A stretch of 64,000 nucleotides of DNA from Pseudomonas mosselii. GTDB taxonomy: Bacteria; Pseudomonadota; Gammaproteobacteria; Pseudomonadales; Pseudomonadaceae. Below are positions 31,823 to 39,141 of the stretch, piece by piece. The stretch is taken from contig NZ_CP081966.1 of assembly GCF_019823065.1 (NCBI RefSeq), positions 3,999,501 through 4,063,500 of the forward strand, in the 5' to 3' direction. Made by a program: the position numbers and the translations under genes. The notes beneath the pieces were generated by a model that made no database searches, was not told the DNA's origin, and saw only the letters and a program-made list of their open reading frames with translations. Position 1 is the stretch's first letter. The number at the start of each line of letters is the position of its first letter.

Positions 31823-32537
31823 GTTTCTTAACTACCACCTTGTTGAAAACCAAGTGAAGGCCTAAGAGCCAGATATGATTCTCACAGATGGAAAAGTAAT
31901 AGTCAAGGAATATTCCCGAACGCGAATATGTTTCGAGGAAGAATTCCCATCCGAACAATGTCAAAAACACGCCTTTGGATCCTTTTGATGAGCCAGTGGC
32001 GGATAATTGTCACAAATGGAAAGGTATTGTTCAAGCGACATTTGCCACGCTAACGAATTCTCTTTCAAGAGACCTTATCACGGTCAAAATCGAAAAATCC
32101 GAGGAGTCTACGCCTGACGCAGCTCACGCGAAACAGCTGTACTGTAAATTCATACAGCCCGCAGCTAAGGAGAAAAATTCTTCCGGAGACTACCTCGGTT
32201 GCTACACGGACGATTTGGGGAGATCGGAGCAAATCAGGGAACGAATCCGTCCTGATAGCGGAACGCCACAGAAGCTTCGAATACCGTAGCCCGATCAGGA
32301 CGGGGTTGTATAAAGAAAGCTTCATCTCCTGCCATCTCCTGCTGCTCCATGAGGCTGGCGCGACGGAGCGTAGGGATCGACTCAAGCCCCGGGCCCGGTG
32401 GTCCGACATCCCTGAAGCAACCGGACTAACGCCCTCCCCTAGTCCACAGAGGCAGCCTTCATGGCTGAGGAAAAATCTAGAGCAATACATCAAAATAATA
32501 CGCATATAGATTCAGGGAAAAATTATTCTGAATTACC
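31823..32537. promoter_or_regulatory. Gene-poor control region with two near-identical promoters toward int
   Basis: No convincing gene. Two 26-bp direct repeats (31,882-31,907 and 32,010-32,035; 21 of 26 identical) each contain the same minus-strand promoter: TTGACT-N17-GAGAAT (31,878-31,906) and TTGAAC-N17-GACAAT (32,006-32,034). The shared spacer CTTTTCCATCTGTGA / CCTTTCCATTTGTGA may be an operator. Base composition is AT-rich up to about 32,280, then a short GC-rich part. Confidence 0.6.
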
Positions 32538-32566
32538 TTGCATGCCCCCATTAGCCTGACTATTAA
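32538..32566 (+). promoter_or_regulatory. Promoter of the small-protein cassette
   Basis: TTGCAT (32,538-32,543), 17-bp spacer, TATTAA (32,561-32,566), 30 bp before the first gene of the cassette and reading toward it. Confidence 0.62.
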
Positions 32567-32595
32567 TTACCTCTGGAGAATGGGGGGATGGCACA

Positions 32596-32850
32596 ATGCA
32601 ACCAAGATTCGTTATCGTTCCAGCAATACCTTTGGAGAATGAGTCTTTTCAGATTGGCAATCGTTTTTATGCCGCCACGAGCTCTGCCGGATTCGACATT
32701 TACGACAATCAGGAAAAAACAAGATTAAAGCGCGGCTTTTCTAGCAGGACATTAGCTATCGCAGAGTGCGAAAAGCTGATTAATGACTCGCGCAACCCGT
32801 CCGAGTTATTCCCGGTACTGCGGACAGAATGTTGTGAGCGAGAAAAGTAA
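32596..32850 (+). CDS. Hypothetical 84-aa prophage accessory protein
   Basis: MQPRFVIVPAIPLENESFQIGN, a compact alpha/beta-looking sequence with FYAATSSAGFDIYD and a C-terminal cysteine pair (TECCEREK). AT-rich (about 43% GC) compared with the phage structural genes, so probably acquired separately. Promoter and RBS-like GGGGGATGG lie upstream. No known family recognised; similar short proteins seem common in Pseudomonas islands (from memory). First gene of a three-gene cassette. Confidence 0.62.
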   Translation: MQPRFVIVPAIPLENESFQIGNRFYAATSSAGFDIYDNQEKTRLKRGFSSRTLAIAECEKLINDSRNPSELFPVLRTECCEREK

Positions 32851-32855
32851 GCGCC

Positions 32856-32987
32856 ATGACAACATCCACTGATAAGACCGAAAAATATTACGGCGCTATT
32901 GCAATTGCCGCTGCCCTTTTATTCATTTGCATCGCTTATGAATTTTCGGAGGCGCAAATAATATGGGCAATTTTACGCCACTCCTAG
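32856..32987 (+). CDS. 43-aa single-pass membrane protein
   Basis: MTTSTDKTEKYYG then a hydrophobic helix AIAIAAALLFICIAYEF and a short tail IIWAILRHS. Starts 5 bases after the stop of the preceding gene and overlaps the next by 25 bases in another frame, the packing of a real operon. Function unknown; the size and topology fit small membrane peptides such as toxins, holin-like proteins or signalling anchors. Confidence 0.5.
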   Translation: MTTSTDKTEKYYGAIAIAAALLFICIAYEFSEAQIIWAILRHS

Positions 32988-33061
32988 AATTACTGTTTAT
33001 TATAATAGGGTCTTTGGTGGGTGTAACTCTGGCTACAGTTTTTCTCCAATGGATCGTCTAG
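32963..33061 (+). CDS. 32-aa hydrophobic peptide
   Basis: MGNFTPLLELLFIIIGSLVGVTLATVFLQWIV is almost wholly one membrane helix. GGAGG lies about 10 bases before its ATG, a better RBS than that of the gene it overlaps. Possibly a partner of the 43-aa protein. Confidence 0.45.
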   Translation: MGNFTPLLELLFIIIGSLVGVTLATVFLQWIV

Positions 33062-33141
33062 CTCCTGTTGAGGAGTCTCGCTGACCCAGCGATCAGAACC
33101 CACAAGCCGTCCATCCACCTGCATTCACTGGAGATGTCCAC

Positions 33142-33564
33142 ATGGCTAGCAAGCCGGCTGCTGCTCACCAAGCAAAGCGATACACCCAGGATGACCGTCG
33201 AGTAATTATACTGGAATATTTCAATTCCGGGCTATCGCTAACCAAGTTTTGCAAAGTAAAAGGGCGACCCTCTTATCAGACAATGAAGTTATGGCTCTGC
33301 ATCTCGCCAGATTTTGATGAAGGCAACATGCACTCTCCCTTTAACTCTAAAAGGCCCCTAAGCGAGAGTATGGATACCCAAAGCGAGCATCAGACTATCC
33401 AGACAATAGCGGGCAGACTTGCTCTCTTGCACATTCAACTAGCTGCCATCCAAGAAGAGATCGACTCTCTGAACCAAAAATCTCATCTACAGCTATTTGA
33501 CATACAGCAGCTCGAACGACTACGCGCCACAACAAAAGCTAGCCAGAAGAAATTAAATAGCTGA
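33142..33564 (+). CDS. HTH plus coiled-coil protein resembling a transposase OrfA
   Basis: 140 aa. RYTQDDRRVIILEYFNSGLSLTKFCKVKGRPSYQTMKLWL (about 12-52) looks like the N-terminal HTH of IS3-type OrfA proteins; residues about 85-135 form a leucine-rich coiled coil (LALLHIQLAAIQEEIDSLNQ). No transposase catalytic partner or IS ends lie near, so it is probably a stand-alone DNA-binding protein or an OrfA relic. GGAGATGTCCAC precedes the ATG. A regulator of the neighbouring small genes is possible (inference). Confidence 0.6.
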   Translation: MASKPAAAHQAKRYTQDDRRVIILEYFNSGLSLTKFCKVKGRPSYQTMKLWLCISPDFDEGNMHSPFNSKRPLSESMDTQSEHQTIQTIAGRLALLHIQLAAIQEEIDSLNQKSHLQLFDIQQLERLRATTKASQKKLNS

Positions 33565-33730
33565 AAAGTGTAAACCAGACGAAACAAAAAAACCTATACA
33601 GTCGCAAAAATTTGTACAACTCTACACCCATTAGTCGGCTTCTTTCCAAGCAGCCCAAAAAAACGTTACCCAAGTGACCTACTGCGCTATTGTGGATCGA
33701 ACCACAAGACTAAGTCGTAGGGGACTGAAA

Positions 33731-34021
33731 ATGCGCGTTCGAGGCGAAGTATTTTGGGATTGGGCTGATCCTACGCTACACCACCGAACCCATGACGAGG
33801 CGTTGGGCAACGGTACGACGATTGATGTCCAGGTGAGGTTGTCACGAACGGGCAGCACACAAATGTTTATTGGTGTGTATGCAAGCTCCGGCATGGCCCT
33901 TCATGAAGAGGCTTTCGATTCTCGTCCGGGCGAATCAATGACGCGAGCATTGGCTTGGGGAGTGGGACGCGCACGGCGAATAGCAACAGCCCATCACACT
34001 GAAAACCGCTCCATTGCTTGA
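33731..34021 (+). CDS. Hypothetical 96-aa protein
   Basis: MRVRGEVFWDWADPTLHHRTHDEALGNG, then a beta-rich TTIDVQVRLSRTGSTQMFIGVYASSG and a helix ESMTRALAWGVGRARRIA. AGGGGA lies before this ATG; the frame is open 57 bases further up without an RBS. Composition like Pseudomonas core genes. I recall similar short proteins in Pseudomonas genomic islands but know no function. Confidence 0.6.
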   Translation: MRVRGEVFWDWADPTLHHRTHDEALGNGTTIDVQVRLSRTGSTQMFIGVYASSGMALHEEAFDSRPGESMTRALAWGVGRARRIATAHHTENRSIA

Positions 34022-34547
34022 TGCCAGTTAGGCCCTGAGGGCCCTTGGTCATGGCTGGGTAATGAGGGCAGGCCCAGTCCACCAAGGGCCCACACCGTTG
34101 ATTTAGTCCTGCTCGCCCCCTGCAAAGTCTTGCCGTTTCAAGCATGTGTTCCCAGCGCTTATCACCGCGCAAAAAACAGATAGCCGAACGTCCACACGCT
34201 CAGGATTTGCCGCTGAGGGCCCAAAAAAGCCCCACAAAGGGCCGGTAATGGCCGCCTGTGAGGCTGAGAAGGTGGAGCGCGGGATTCTTAATCTGGTGAC
34301 AGGCCCTGTGTTTACTGGGGTTTCCGGCCATGTGGGACACATTCCGGGACACATTGGGCTGCCGCTGGGCCACTTGGGGCCTGCCCGGAGGGTTCTCAGA
34401 GGGCGGATTCTGGCCGCTCGCTGGGGGCACCGGGGGTAGTCGCGGCCCATCAGTTTCGAGGTGGGCTCTCAAATTTTTGCAGCAAAATCATTTGGCTCCC
34501 CTCGCTGGTACTATGGTGGCTTTTAGGAACCACTCAGAGGGACGCAG
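34022..34547. other. GC-rich gene-free stretch with an att-like relic
   Basis: Overlapping open frames on both strands here look like composition artefacts (repeated GGGCCC). At 34,288-34,298 the bases TTAATCTGGTGACAG echo TAAATCTGGTGCCAG at the attL core edge (30,194-30,209), and two GGGACAC heptamers follow in the same order at 34,334 and 34,346. That repeats the layout of attL and may mark an older integration boundary. Confidence 0.45.
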
Positions 34548-34916
34548 GTGAGATTCGTAGCGATGGCTTTGCTTTTATGTGTTGGGGCCGCAGATGCCCA
34601 GGCCGCAGTGAATGGGCGGTTCAGACAAGTGGGTATTGGCACGATGGGATGCGGGGAGTTTGTCCGTGCGGCTAACGACAACATCATCCAGGACGCCGTA
34701 GGGATATGGTTGAGTGGCTACTTCACGGCCTACAACAACGTGACGGACGGCACCGATGATGTGACCAAAAAGACTGGCCCCGATGACTGGACCCTCTGGA
34801 TACAGCGCTGGTGCAAACAGAATCCACTGAACAACGTAGGCAGTGGCGCTGAGGCTTTGCTGATGACCTTGAGGGCTGATGCGACCCATCTACCTTCTGC
34901 TCATAAAGGAAGGTGA
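34548..34916 (+). CDS. Small secreted protein, HdeA-like layout, prophage cargo
   Basis: 122 aa from a GTG start with AGAGGGA 6 bases upstream. Signal peptide MRFVAMALLLCVGAADAQA; mature part has MGCGEFVRAAN...IWLSGYFTAYN...DDWTLWIQRWCKQNPLNNV: one Cys near the start and one in WC before NPL, which could form the disulfide seen in HdeA-type small periplasmic proteins. Opposite strand to the late phage genes, so expressed on its own, likely in the lysogen. Role unknown; lysogenic conversion or surface exclusion are guesses. Confidence 0.65.
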   Translation: MRFVAMALLLCVGAADAQAAVNGRFRQVGIGTMGCGEFVRAANDNIIQDAVGIWLSGYFTAYNNVTDGTDDVTKKTGPDDWTLWIQRWCKQNPLNNVGSGAEALLMTLRADATHLPSAHKGR

Positions 34917-35161
34917 TGGTGATGGTCCTCTATTAAGGACCACTAGAGATGAATCAGTGACTGCATCTCCATGATAGACCATTAGGAAACCTCAGTTAGC
35001 CCCCCTACCCCCCATAAAGAGAGTGGAGAGGTAAGGTTCCCAATGGTCATCATCATCAGCAGTCAAGCCATGACGGACACACTGAGGTTTCCCTACAGTC
35101 CGAACAGTGTCCGGCACCACGTAAGCCGTGATGTAGCCCCCGGATAAACGTCTCCGTCATC
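34917..35161. repeat. Inverted repeats between the secreted-protein and receiver genes
   Basis: GGAAACCTCAGT (34,985-34,996) and ACTGAGGTTTCC (35,081-35,092) are perfect 12-bp inverted repeats. GACCATTAGGAAACCT (34,976-) pairs imperfectly with AAGGTTCCCAATGGTC (to 35,049). No gene seen. It could be a terminator complex for the two convergent genes or part of the packaging junction. Confidence 0.45.
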
Positions 35162-35596
35162 CTATTGTGGTCCCTCGGAGACTTGGGGGCGAACGTGCAG
35201 GGAACGGGCTCTCATCTTGACAGCCCCGTCAATGAACTGGAGGAGATCTTCTGCGCACCAAGGTTTCAGGAAAAAAACCGCATTAGACGGAAGCTTCTCC
35301 TCACTGACATCACTGCCTGACATTAAAAGCGCAGGGGTATCTGGCCAGCGTTCATGGTATATCGAGATGAATTCCGCCCCGCGAATGTCTCCAGGGACAA
35401 GATGATCAACAATGAGGGCCAAGCACGGAGCAACATCCTGGCAGTATGCAAGGGCTTCGTCGCAGGTAGGAAAGGCTCGGCACTCTGCCCCAACCTCCCC
35501 CACAATCTCCACCACCAGGTTACGGAGAAGGGGGTCGTCTTCGACGATGATGATCTCTTTGGGGTCCGCCAATGCCGGCACGGGTTGGTTAAGCAT
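35162..35596 (-). CDS. Stand-alone response-regulator receiver domain protein
   Basis: 144 aa, one REC domain and no output domain. Full phosphorylation set: acidic pair Asp20/Asp21 (IIIVEDDPLLRN), phosphoacceptor Asp64 (LIVDHLVPGD), Ser93 (LLMSGSD) and Lys111 (FFLKPW). AGGAGGAG precedes the ATG. Same strand as and 67 bp after the large terminase gene, so it could be read with the late genes or from its own promoter. No kinase is encoded nearby; host kinases would have to supply phosphate. CheY-like or phosphate-sink function is inference. Confidence 0.88.
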   Translation of the reverse strand: MLNQPVPALADPKEIIIVEDDPLLRNLVVEIVGEVGAECRAFPTCDEALAYCQDVAPCLALIVDHLVPGDIRGAEFISIYHERWPDTPALLMSGSDVSEEKLPSNAVFFLKPWCAEDLLQFIDGAVKMRARSLHVRPQVSEGPQ

Positions 35597-35663
35597 GGGG
35601 CTCCTCCTAGATGAACCAGTGTTTCACCGAAGGTCGGCTGCGTCCAATCATTTAGTACATCTT

Positions 35664-37352
35664 TTAACGGGAGCCCGCGTTGCTGCCCATCCAGCCTTTT
35701 GCACGCTGAGGTCGGCCCAGTACGTGGCCCATGAACCTCTTCAATTCAGCATCCATGTTCTTGGTCCGCATCTCCTGGACAGCCTTGTCGTTGTCCCGAG
35801 CCATGTGGTCTACCCAGTACGCCACTGCCATCGCCAGGGCATCGAGCCGGTCATCATGTGACAGGGCCCCACGGTCGCGTGTGAGGCGCGTGAGCTGGTA
35901 GAACAAGCTGTACTTGATGTCTGCCTGCGCCGACTCAAAGTCCCGCTCAATCAGCCTCTGGTCCACAATGAGACGATGCTGCGTAAGAACGGGTTCCAGG
36001 GTGTCGATGATGCGCTGCTCTTTCTGCTGCGAGTGCTTCACCTCTTCGACCAAGCAGCGGTGATGCTTCTGCAAGATCGGCTGGAAGAGCTTGGTGTACA
36101 TGCCGTCACCGAAGTTGGCTTCGATGATGATGTGGTTCGCTTGGTGCGCCTTGGCGATCTTGGCGAGCGTCTCCAGTGTTTCATCGGAGTAGCCACCACG
36201 GAGGCCCCCAGCGGCCACCAGGAACAAGTTGCCCATGAGGACTTTCACTACGGCATAGCCGGTTTCGTCTTGACCACGGCCCGAGGGGTCAATAGCCATG
36301 ACGCATCCGGTGTACTCGCTCATCTCGCTGGCGTGCCACATAGGCCGGTAGAAACGGTCCCCGGTGAGCGCAACGGTGGGCATATCGTTGATGCAGAGTT
36401 CAGGCGATGCAGCCCAGGCCAACTTGACGTGAGCCATGATCGGGTTGAGGTTCATCACCATCAGGTCTTGGACCTTGAGCGGGAACTTGTCACCGTCACT
36501 GAGGCTGGTGTCCAACATGAACTGGAGGGCGAAGCCTGCGCGACCATAGGAGGCCATACGCTCCATCAGGTCTTTCTCATCGAACCTTCGTGGGTCCGAT
36601 GGCTTGCCCGATAGTGTTGGGTCCGCTTCCATCGCTTGCGTGATGAATGGGGCCAGGCTGCCCTTGTAGTGCGGCACCTTCTGGAGTGTCGGGTACAGCG
36701 CGGGCCACACGCGGATTTCATAGCCGCGTTCGGGGAGCCGGTTATACAAGGACATCTCACACTGAGGTGTGCCCAGGTAGATGATGCGTGCCGACTGGAG
36801 CGGCTTGAGGATCGCATCGAATTCCTTCACGGCCTCGGAAAGCTTGTCCCGCATCATCTGCGTGGCAGAGTTGTTCGGGATTTCGATGTCGTCCGCAATG
36901 ATGATGTCAGCACGGGAACCAGTGATCTGACCCATGATGCCCACGGACTTAACCGAAGGGGACTGGTCAGGCAGCGCGGGGGCGACCTCAAACGCTACCA
37001 TCTTGTCGATCTGATCCGGCCCCGGCTTGAGGTGCTGGAGCAAAGGCATTTCGTGGATGAGGCGTTTGACGAAGGTGGAGAAGGCATCGGCGCGTGCGCT
37101 GGAGGCGGACACTACCAGGATGCGGAGTTGGGGATTTCGCCACAGGAGCCAGCACACGAACGCGGCTGTGACCCATGACTTGCCCACTCCTCGGAAGGCT
37201 TCAATGACGCATCGCCGGGGACCATGTTGCAGGTATCGGGCGATGTCGTATTGGACGGGGGTGGGTTCAGGGAGGTTTAGGTGTTTCCACACCAAGTAGA
37301 TAAACTTTCGAAAATCCTCCTGGGCGGGATGGACTTTAACGCGGTCAGCCAT
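35664..37352 (-). CDS. Terminase large subunit (T7 gp19-like)
   Basis: 562 aa (T7: 586). DNA packaging motor and nuclease. Walker A FRGVGKS at 53-59, Walker B ADIIIADDIE about 148-157, coupling GTPQ, and the RNase H-like nuclease domain with MAIDPSGRGQDETG, IIIEANFGDG and the C-terminal HDDRLDALAMAVAYW. Start MADRVKVHPAQ is chosen; upstream codons are unsupported. In T7 this gene follows the spanin genes; here a cargo gene in reverse orientation lies upstream. Confidence 0.96.
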   Translation of the reverse strand: MADRVKVHPAQEDFRKFIYLVWKHLNLPEPTPVQYDIARYLQHGPRRCVIEAFRGVGKSWVTAAFVCWLLWRNPQLRILVVSASSARADAFSTFVKRLIHEMPLLQHLKPGPDQIDKMVAFEVAPALPDQSPSVKSVGIMGQITGSRADIIIADDIEIPNNSATQMMRDKLSEAVKEFDAILKPLQSARIIYLGTPQCEMSLYNRLPERGYEIRVWPALYPTLQKVPHYKGSLAPFITQAMEADPTLSGKPSDPRRFDEKDLMERMASYGRAGFALQFMLDTSLSDGDKFPLKVQDLMVMNLNPIMAHVKLAWAASPELCINDMPTVALTGDRFYRPMWHASEMSEYTGCVMAIDPSGRGQDETGYAVVKVLMGNLFLVAAGGLRGGYSDETLETLAKIAKAHQANHIIIEANFGDGMYTKLFQPILQKHHRCLVEEVKHSQQKEQRIIDTLEPVLTQHRLIVDQRLIERDFESAQADIKYSLFYQLTRLTRDRGALSHDDRLDALAMAVAYWVDHMARDNDKAVQEMRTKNMDAELKRFMGHVLGRPQRAKGWMGSNAGSR

Positions 37353-37439
37353 ACGGCAAAGAAACTCCTTGGGCCCACGCAGGAACGAGCCAAGGCAAAA
37401 CCGTAAGGCAGCCCAGGACGCGCCTGGGGGCACCTGTTA

Positions 37440-37468
37440 TTGTTTTATGGATTGGTTAGAAATAAAAT
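37440..37468 (+). promoter_or_regulatory. Promoter of the reverse-oriented cargo gene
   Basis: TTGTTT (37,440-37,445), 17-bp spacer, TAAAAT (37,463-37,468), 37 bp before the ATG. It lies in the AT-rich 150-bp gap between terminase large subunit and the cargo gene and would allow host RNA polymerase to express the gene in the lysogen. Confidence 0.65.
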
Positions 37469-37505
37469 CTGAGCTTACGCCCATCAACTACATAGCAGGG
37501 ATGAA

Positions 37506-38594
37506 ATGAACGCTCGCTTAAAGGAACAAAACACTCAACTCCCGCCCGCATTTCACTCTAGCTATGAAGCTTGTTTCACCGCACACGACATCGCTGTACA
37601 AATGCTAAAGTCGGGCATGGAGCAAAGAATATTTGACATCCCGATTGACAATGAATACCTCCGAGCGCACGAAGTCCCGGTAGAAGACATTTCAACTTGG
37701 CTAGACAGCATTGCAGACAAGTCAAAAATCCCAGACCTACTCATAAGCAGGATGTTCCCAGCTATCCTTTCCGACATGCTTCATTATGTATTTGAAGCAC
37801 TAGAAGCTTCACGTAAAGGGAAGCTCGCCGTAGCCTACACACTACTGCGCAAACCGTTGCAGGATAATTTATTTGTTCTAGAAGCAATTGTTGATGACCG
37901 CGACTCATTTGCTGAAAAATTCTCATATTCCCCGCCGAAGCTCGACCACGGTAAGAATGGTGGCCTTGATGGACACAGGGCGAGAATCCAGAGAGTACTC
38001 GACAAGATGGGTAAGGCTGATGCATTCAATGCTGATTTCCTTACCCAGTTGAGATACGATAAAAGCAACTCTGATAGCTTTGACGGATTTTGCAACAAAG
38101 CCACGCACTTGTTTACAACAAAAACAGCAATCGTAACCAAACCCTATCAAGCGAATTTCATTTTCTCTTCTTATCGAGACACGGTTAGCCAGTGGTCCTA
38201 CCTTTACAGCAGATTGCCTTACGTCCTTCTGTACTGCATATCAATCCTAGAACACATATCTGGAAGATTCGCACTCACCCCAGCAGACTACTCAAATGAC
38301 ATGGATAGAAGACTGAGCGCTGGCTACATATTGAGCCTCACCGCTGTTATCGATGAATTTAAATCAGACCATCTATACGCCCTCGCAGAGTCAAAACTTG
38401 GCTGGCTTTACAAGCACTGCGAAGAATCTGAATTCCCCTTTGATGACACTGAAAGCATAGATATAGAAGCTCTGATTAGGATGGCGGAAACGGGGGCTTT
38501 TCCTGGCGAATCAGAAGAGAGAGTCCAAATACGCGATACTTTTTATCGCGAGTTAAGCGAAGCACTCAAAGCTGAATATGAGAAGCTAGCGTGA
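37506..38594 (+). CDS. Unknown 362-aa all-alpha protein, cargo (moron) gene between terminase subunits
   Basis: Opposite strand to all flanking late genes, about 45% GC against nearly 60% around it, with its own promoter. Mostly helical; no signal peptide, one hydrophobic stretch (YVLLYCISILEHISG). The segment LAVAYTLLRKPLQDNLFVLEAIVDDRDSFAEKF...FCNKATHLFTTKT loosely recalls DUF5677-type HEPN-like proteins, which I cannot confirm. Its 3' end overlaps that of the small terminase gene by 9 bp in convergent fashion. Independent expression from a lysogen suggests defence, exclusion or fitness cargo (inference). Confidence 0.85.
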   Translation: MNARLKEQNTQLPPAFHSSYEACFTAHDIAVQMLKSGMEQRIFDIPIDNEYLRAHEVPVEDISTWLDSIADKSKIPDLLISRMFPAILSDMLHYVFEALEASRKGKLAVAYTLLRKPLQDNLFVLEAIVDDRDSFAEKFSYSPPKLDHGKNGGLDGHRARIQRVLDKMGKADAFNADFLTQLRYDKSNSDSFDGFCNKATHLFTTKTAIVTKPYQANFIFSSYRDTVSQWSYLYSRLPYVLLYCISILEHISGRFALTPADYSNDMDRRLSAGYILSLTAVIDEFKSDHLYALAESKLGWLYKHCEESEFPFDDTESIDIEALIRMAETGAFPGESEERVQIRDTFYRELSEALKAEYEKLA

Positions 38595-38873
38595 CAACGT
38601 AACTACATTGTCATCGTCAAACACTGGGAGGTCGCTAAGGTCTCCCATTGTGGTTCCCTTGGGGGCCAGGGATTCAATCTTGTTGTCTTTCAGGAACTGG
38701 CGGATGACGTTGAGATAGGCCGGTGCAGGTGGCGAGCGCACTAGCTTTCCATCCTCCATCACGCCTTCGCCGTCGATGGTCACGGGGACACCCCGCATGA
38801 TTTCGAGGCACCACACGGCGAACTCGTTGTGGACTACTGCAAGTTCCTTTTCGGTTGCTCTATCCGAGGACAT
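38586..38873 (-). CDS. Terminase small subunit (T7 gp18-like)
   Basis: 95 aa (T7: 89). KELAVVHNEFAVWCLEIMRGVPVTIDGEGVMEDGKLVRSPPAPAYLNVIRQFLKDNKIESL is the typical phage small-terminase core. Binds DNA at the packaging site and hands it to the large subunit. Its start overlaps the holin gene by 14 bp. The last codons overlap the end of the reverse cargo gene, so the C terminus may have changed when that gene arrived. Confidence 0.9.
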   Translation of the reverse strand: MSSDRATEKELAVVHNEFAVWCLEIMRGVPVTIDGEGVMEDGKLVRSPPAPAYLNVIRQFLKDNKIESLAPKGTTMGDLSDLPVFDDDNVVTLSR

Positions 38874-39096
38874 GGTGGACCACCATTTCGAGTGCTTTAG
38901 GGAAGCCGAGGTAGTTCACGGCCATGGTGATAGCTACGCCCAAGGCGAGCCATTTGATTTGAGTGAGGTTGTCCTGGATGTTGGTCAGGGCCTCATTCAA
39001 GGCTTCGGTCATCTTCTGGACCACGCCCAGTTCTTTTTCTTGCGCCTCCACGCGGACCTCAAGACGGGTCACGCGGCGGTCGATTGTTTCGCTCAT
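38860..39096 (-). CDS. Holin-like lysis protein (gp17.5 position, XhlA-like)
   Basis: 78 aa. N-terminal coiled coil (MSETIDRRVTRLEVRVEAQEKELGVVQKM...) followed by one membrane helix WLALGVAITMAVNYLGF and a short tail, as in XhlA-type haemolysin/holin accessory proteins. T7 has its holin at the same place, just before the small terminase. Times lysis at the inner membrane. Confidence 0.8.
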   Translation of the reverse strand: MSETIDRRVTRLEVRVEAQEKELGVVQKMTEALNEALTNIQDNLTQIKWLALGVAITMAVNYLGFPKALEMVVHHVLG

Positions 39097-39141
39097 TGTT
39101 GTTTTCCAAGTAGTGCCCCCGGTCTCCCGAGGGCGAATCAG

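Noticed and set aside
31975..32289. 104-codon frame on the plus strand in the control region
   Set aside because: Odd composition, no RBS, and it covers the second promoter repeat; treated as non-coding.
32065..32505. 146-codon frame on the minus strand
   Set aside because: Arg/Ser/Cys-rich low-quality translation without RBS, spanning an abrupt composition change; no domain-like pattern.
33142..33564. Insertion sequence based on the OrfA-like HTH protein
   Set aside because: No DDE partner gene, terminal inverted repeats or target duplication found around it.
34103..34450. Overlapping frames on both strands in the GC-rich stretch
   Set aside because: Pro/Gly/Arg-rich translations produced by repeated GGGCCC-type composition; no start signals.
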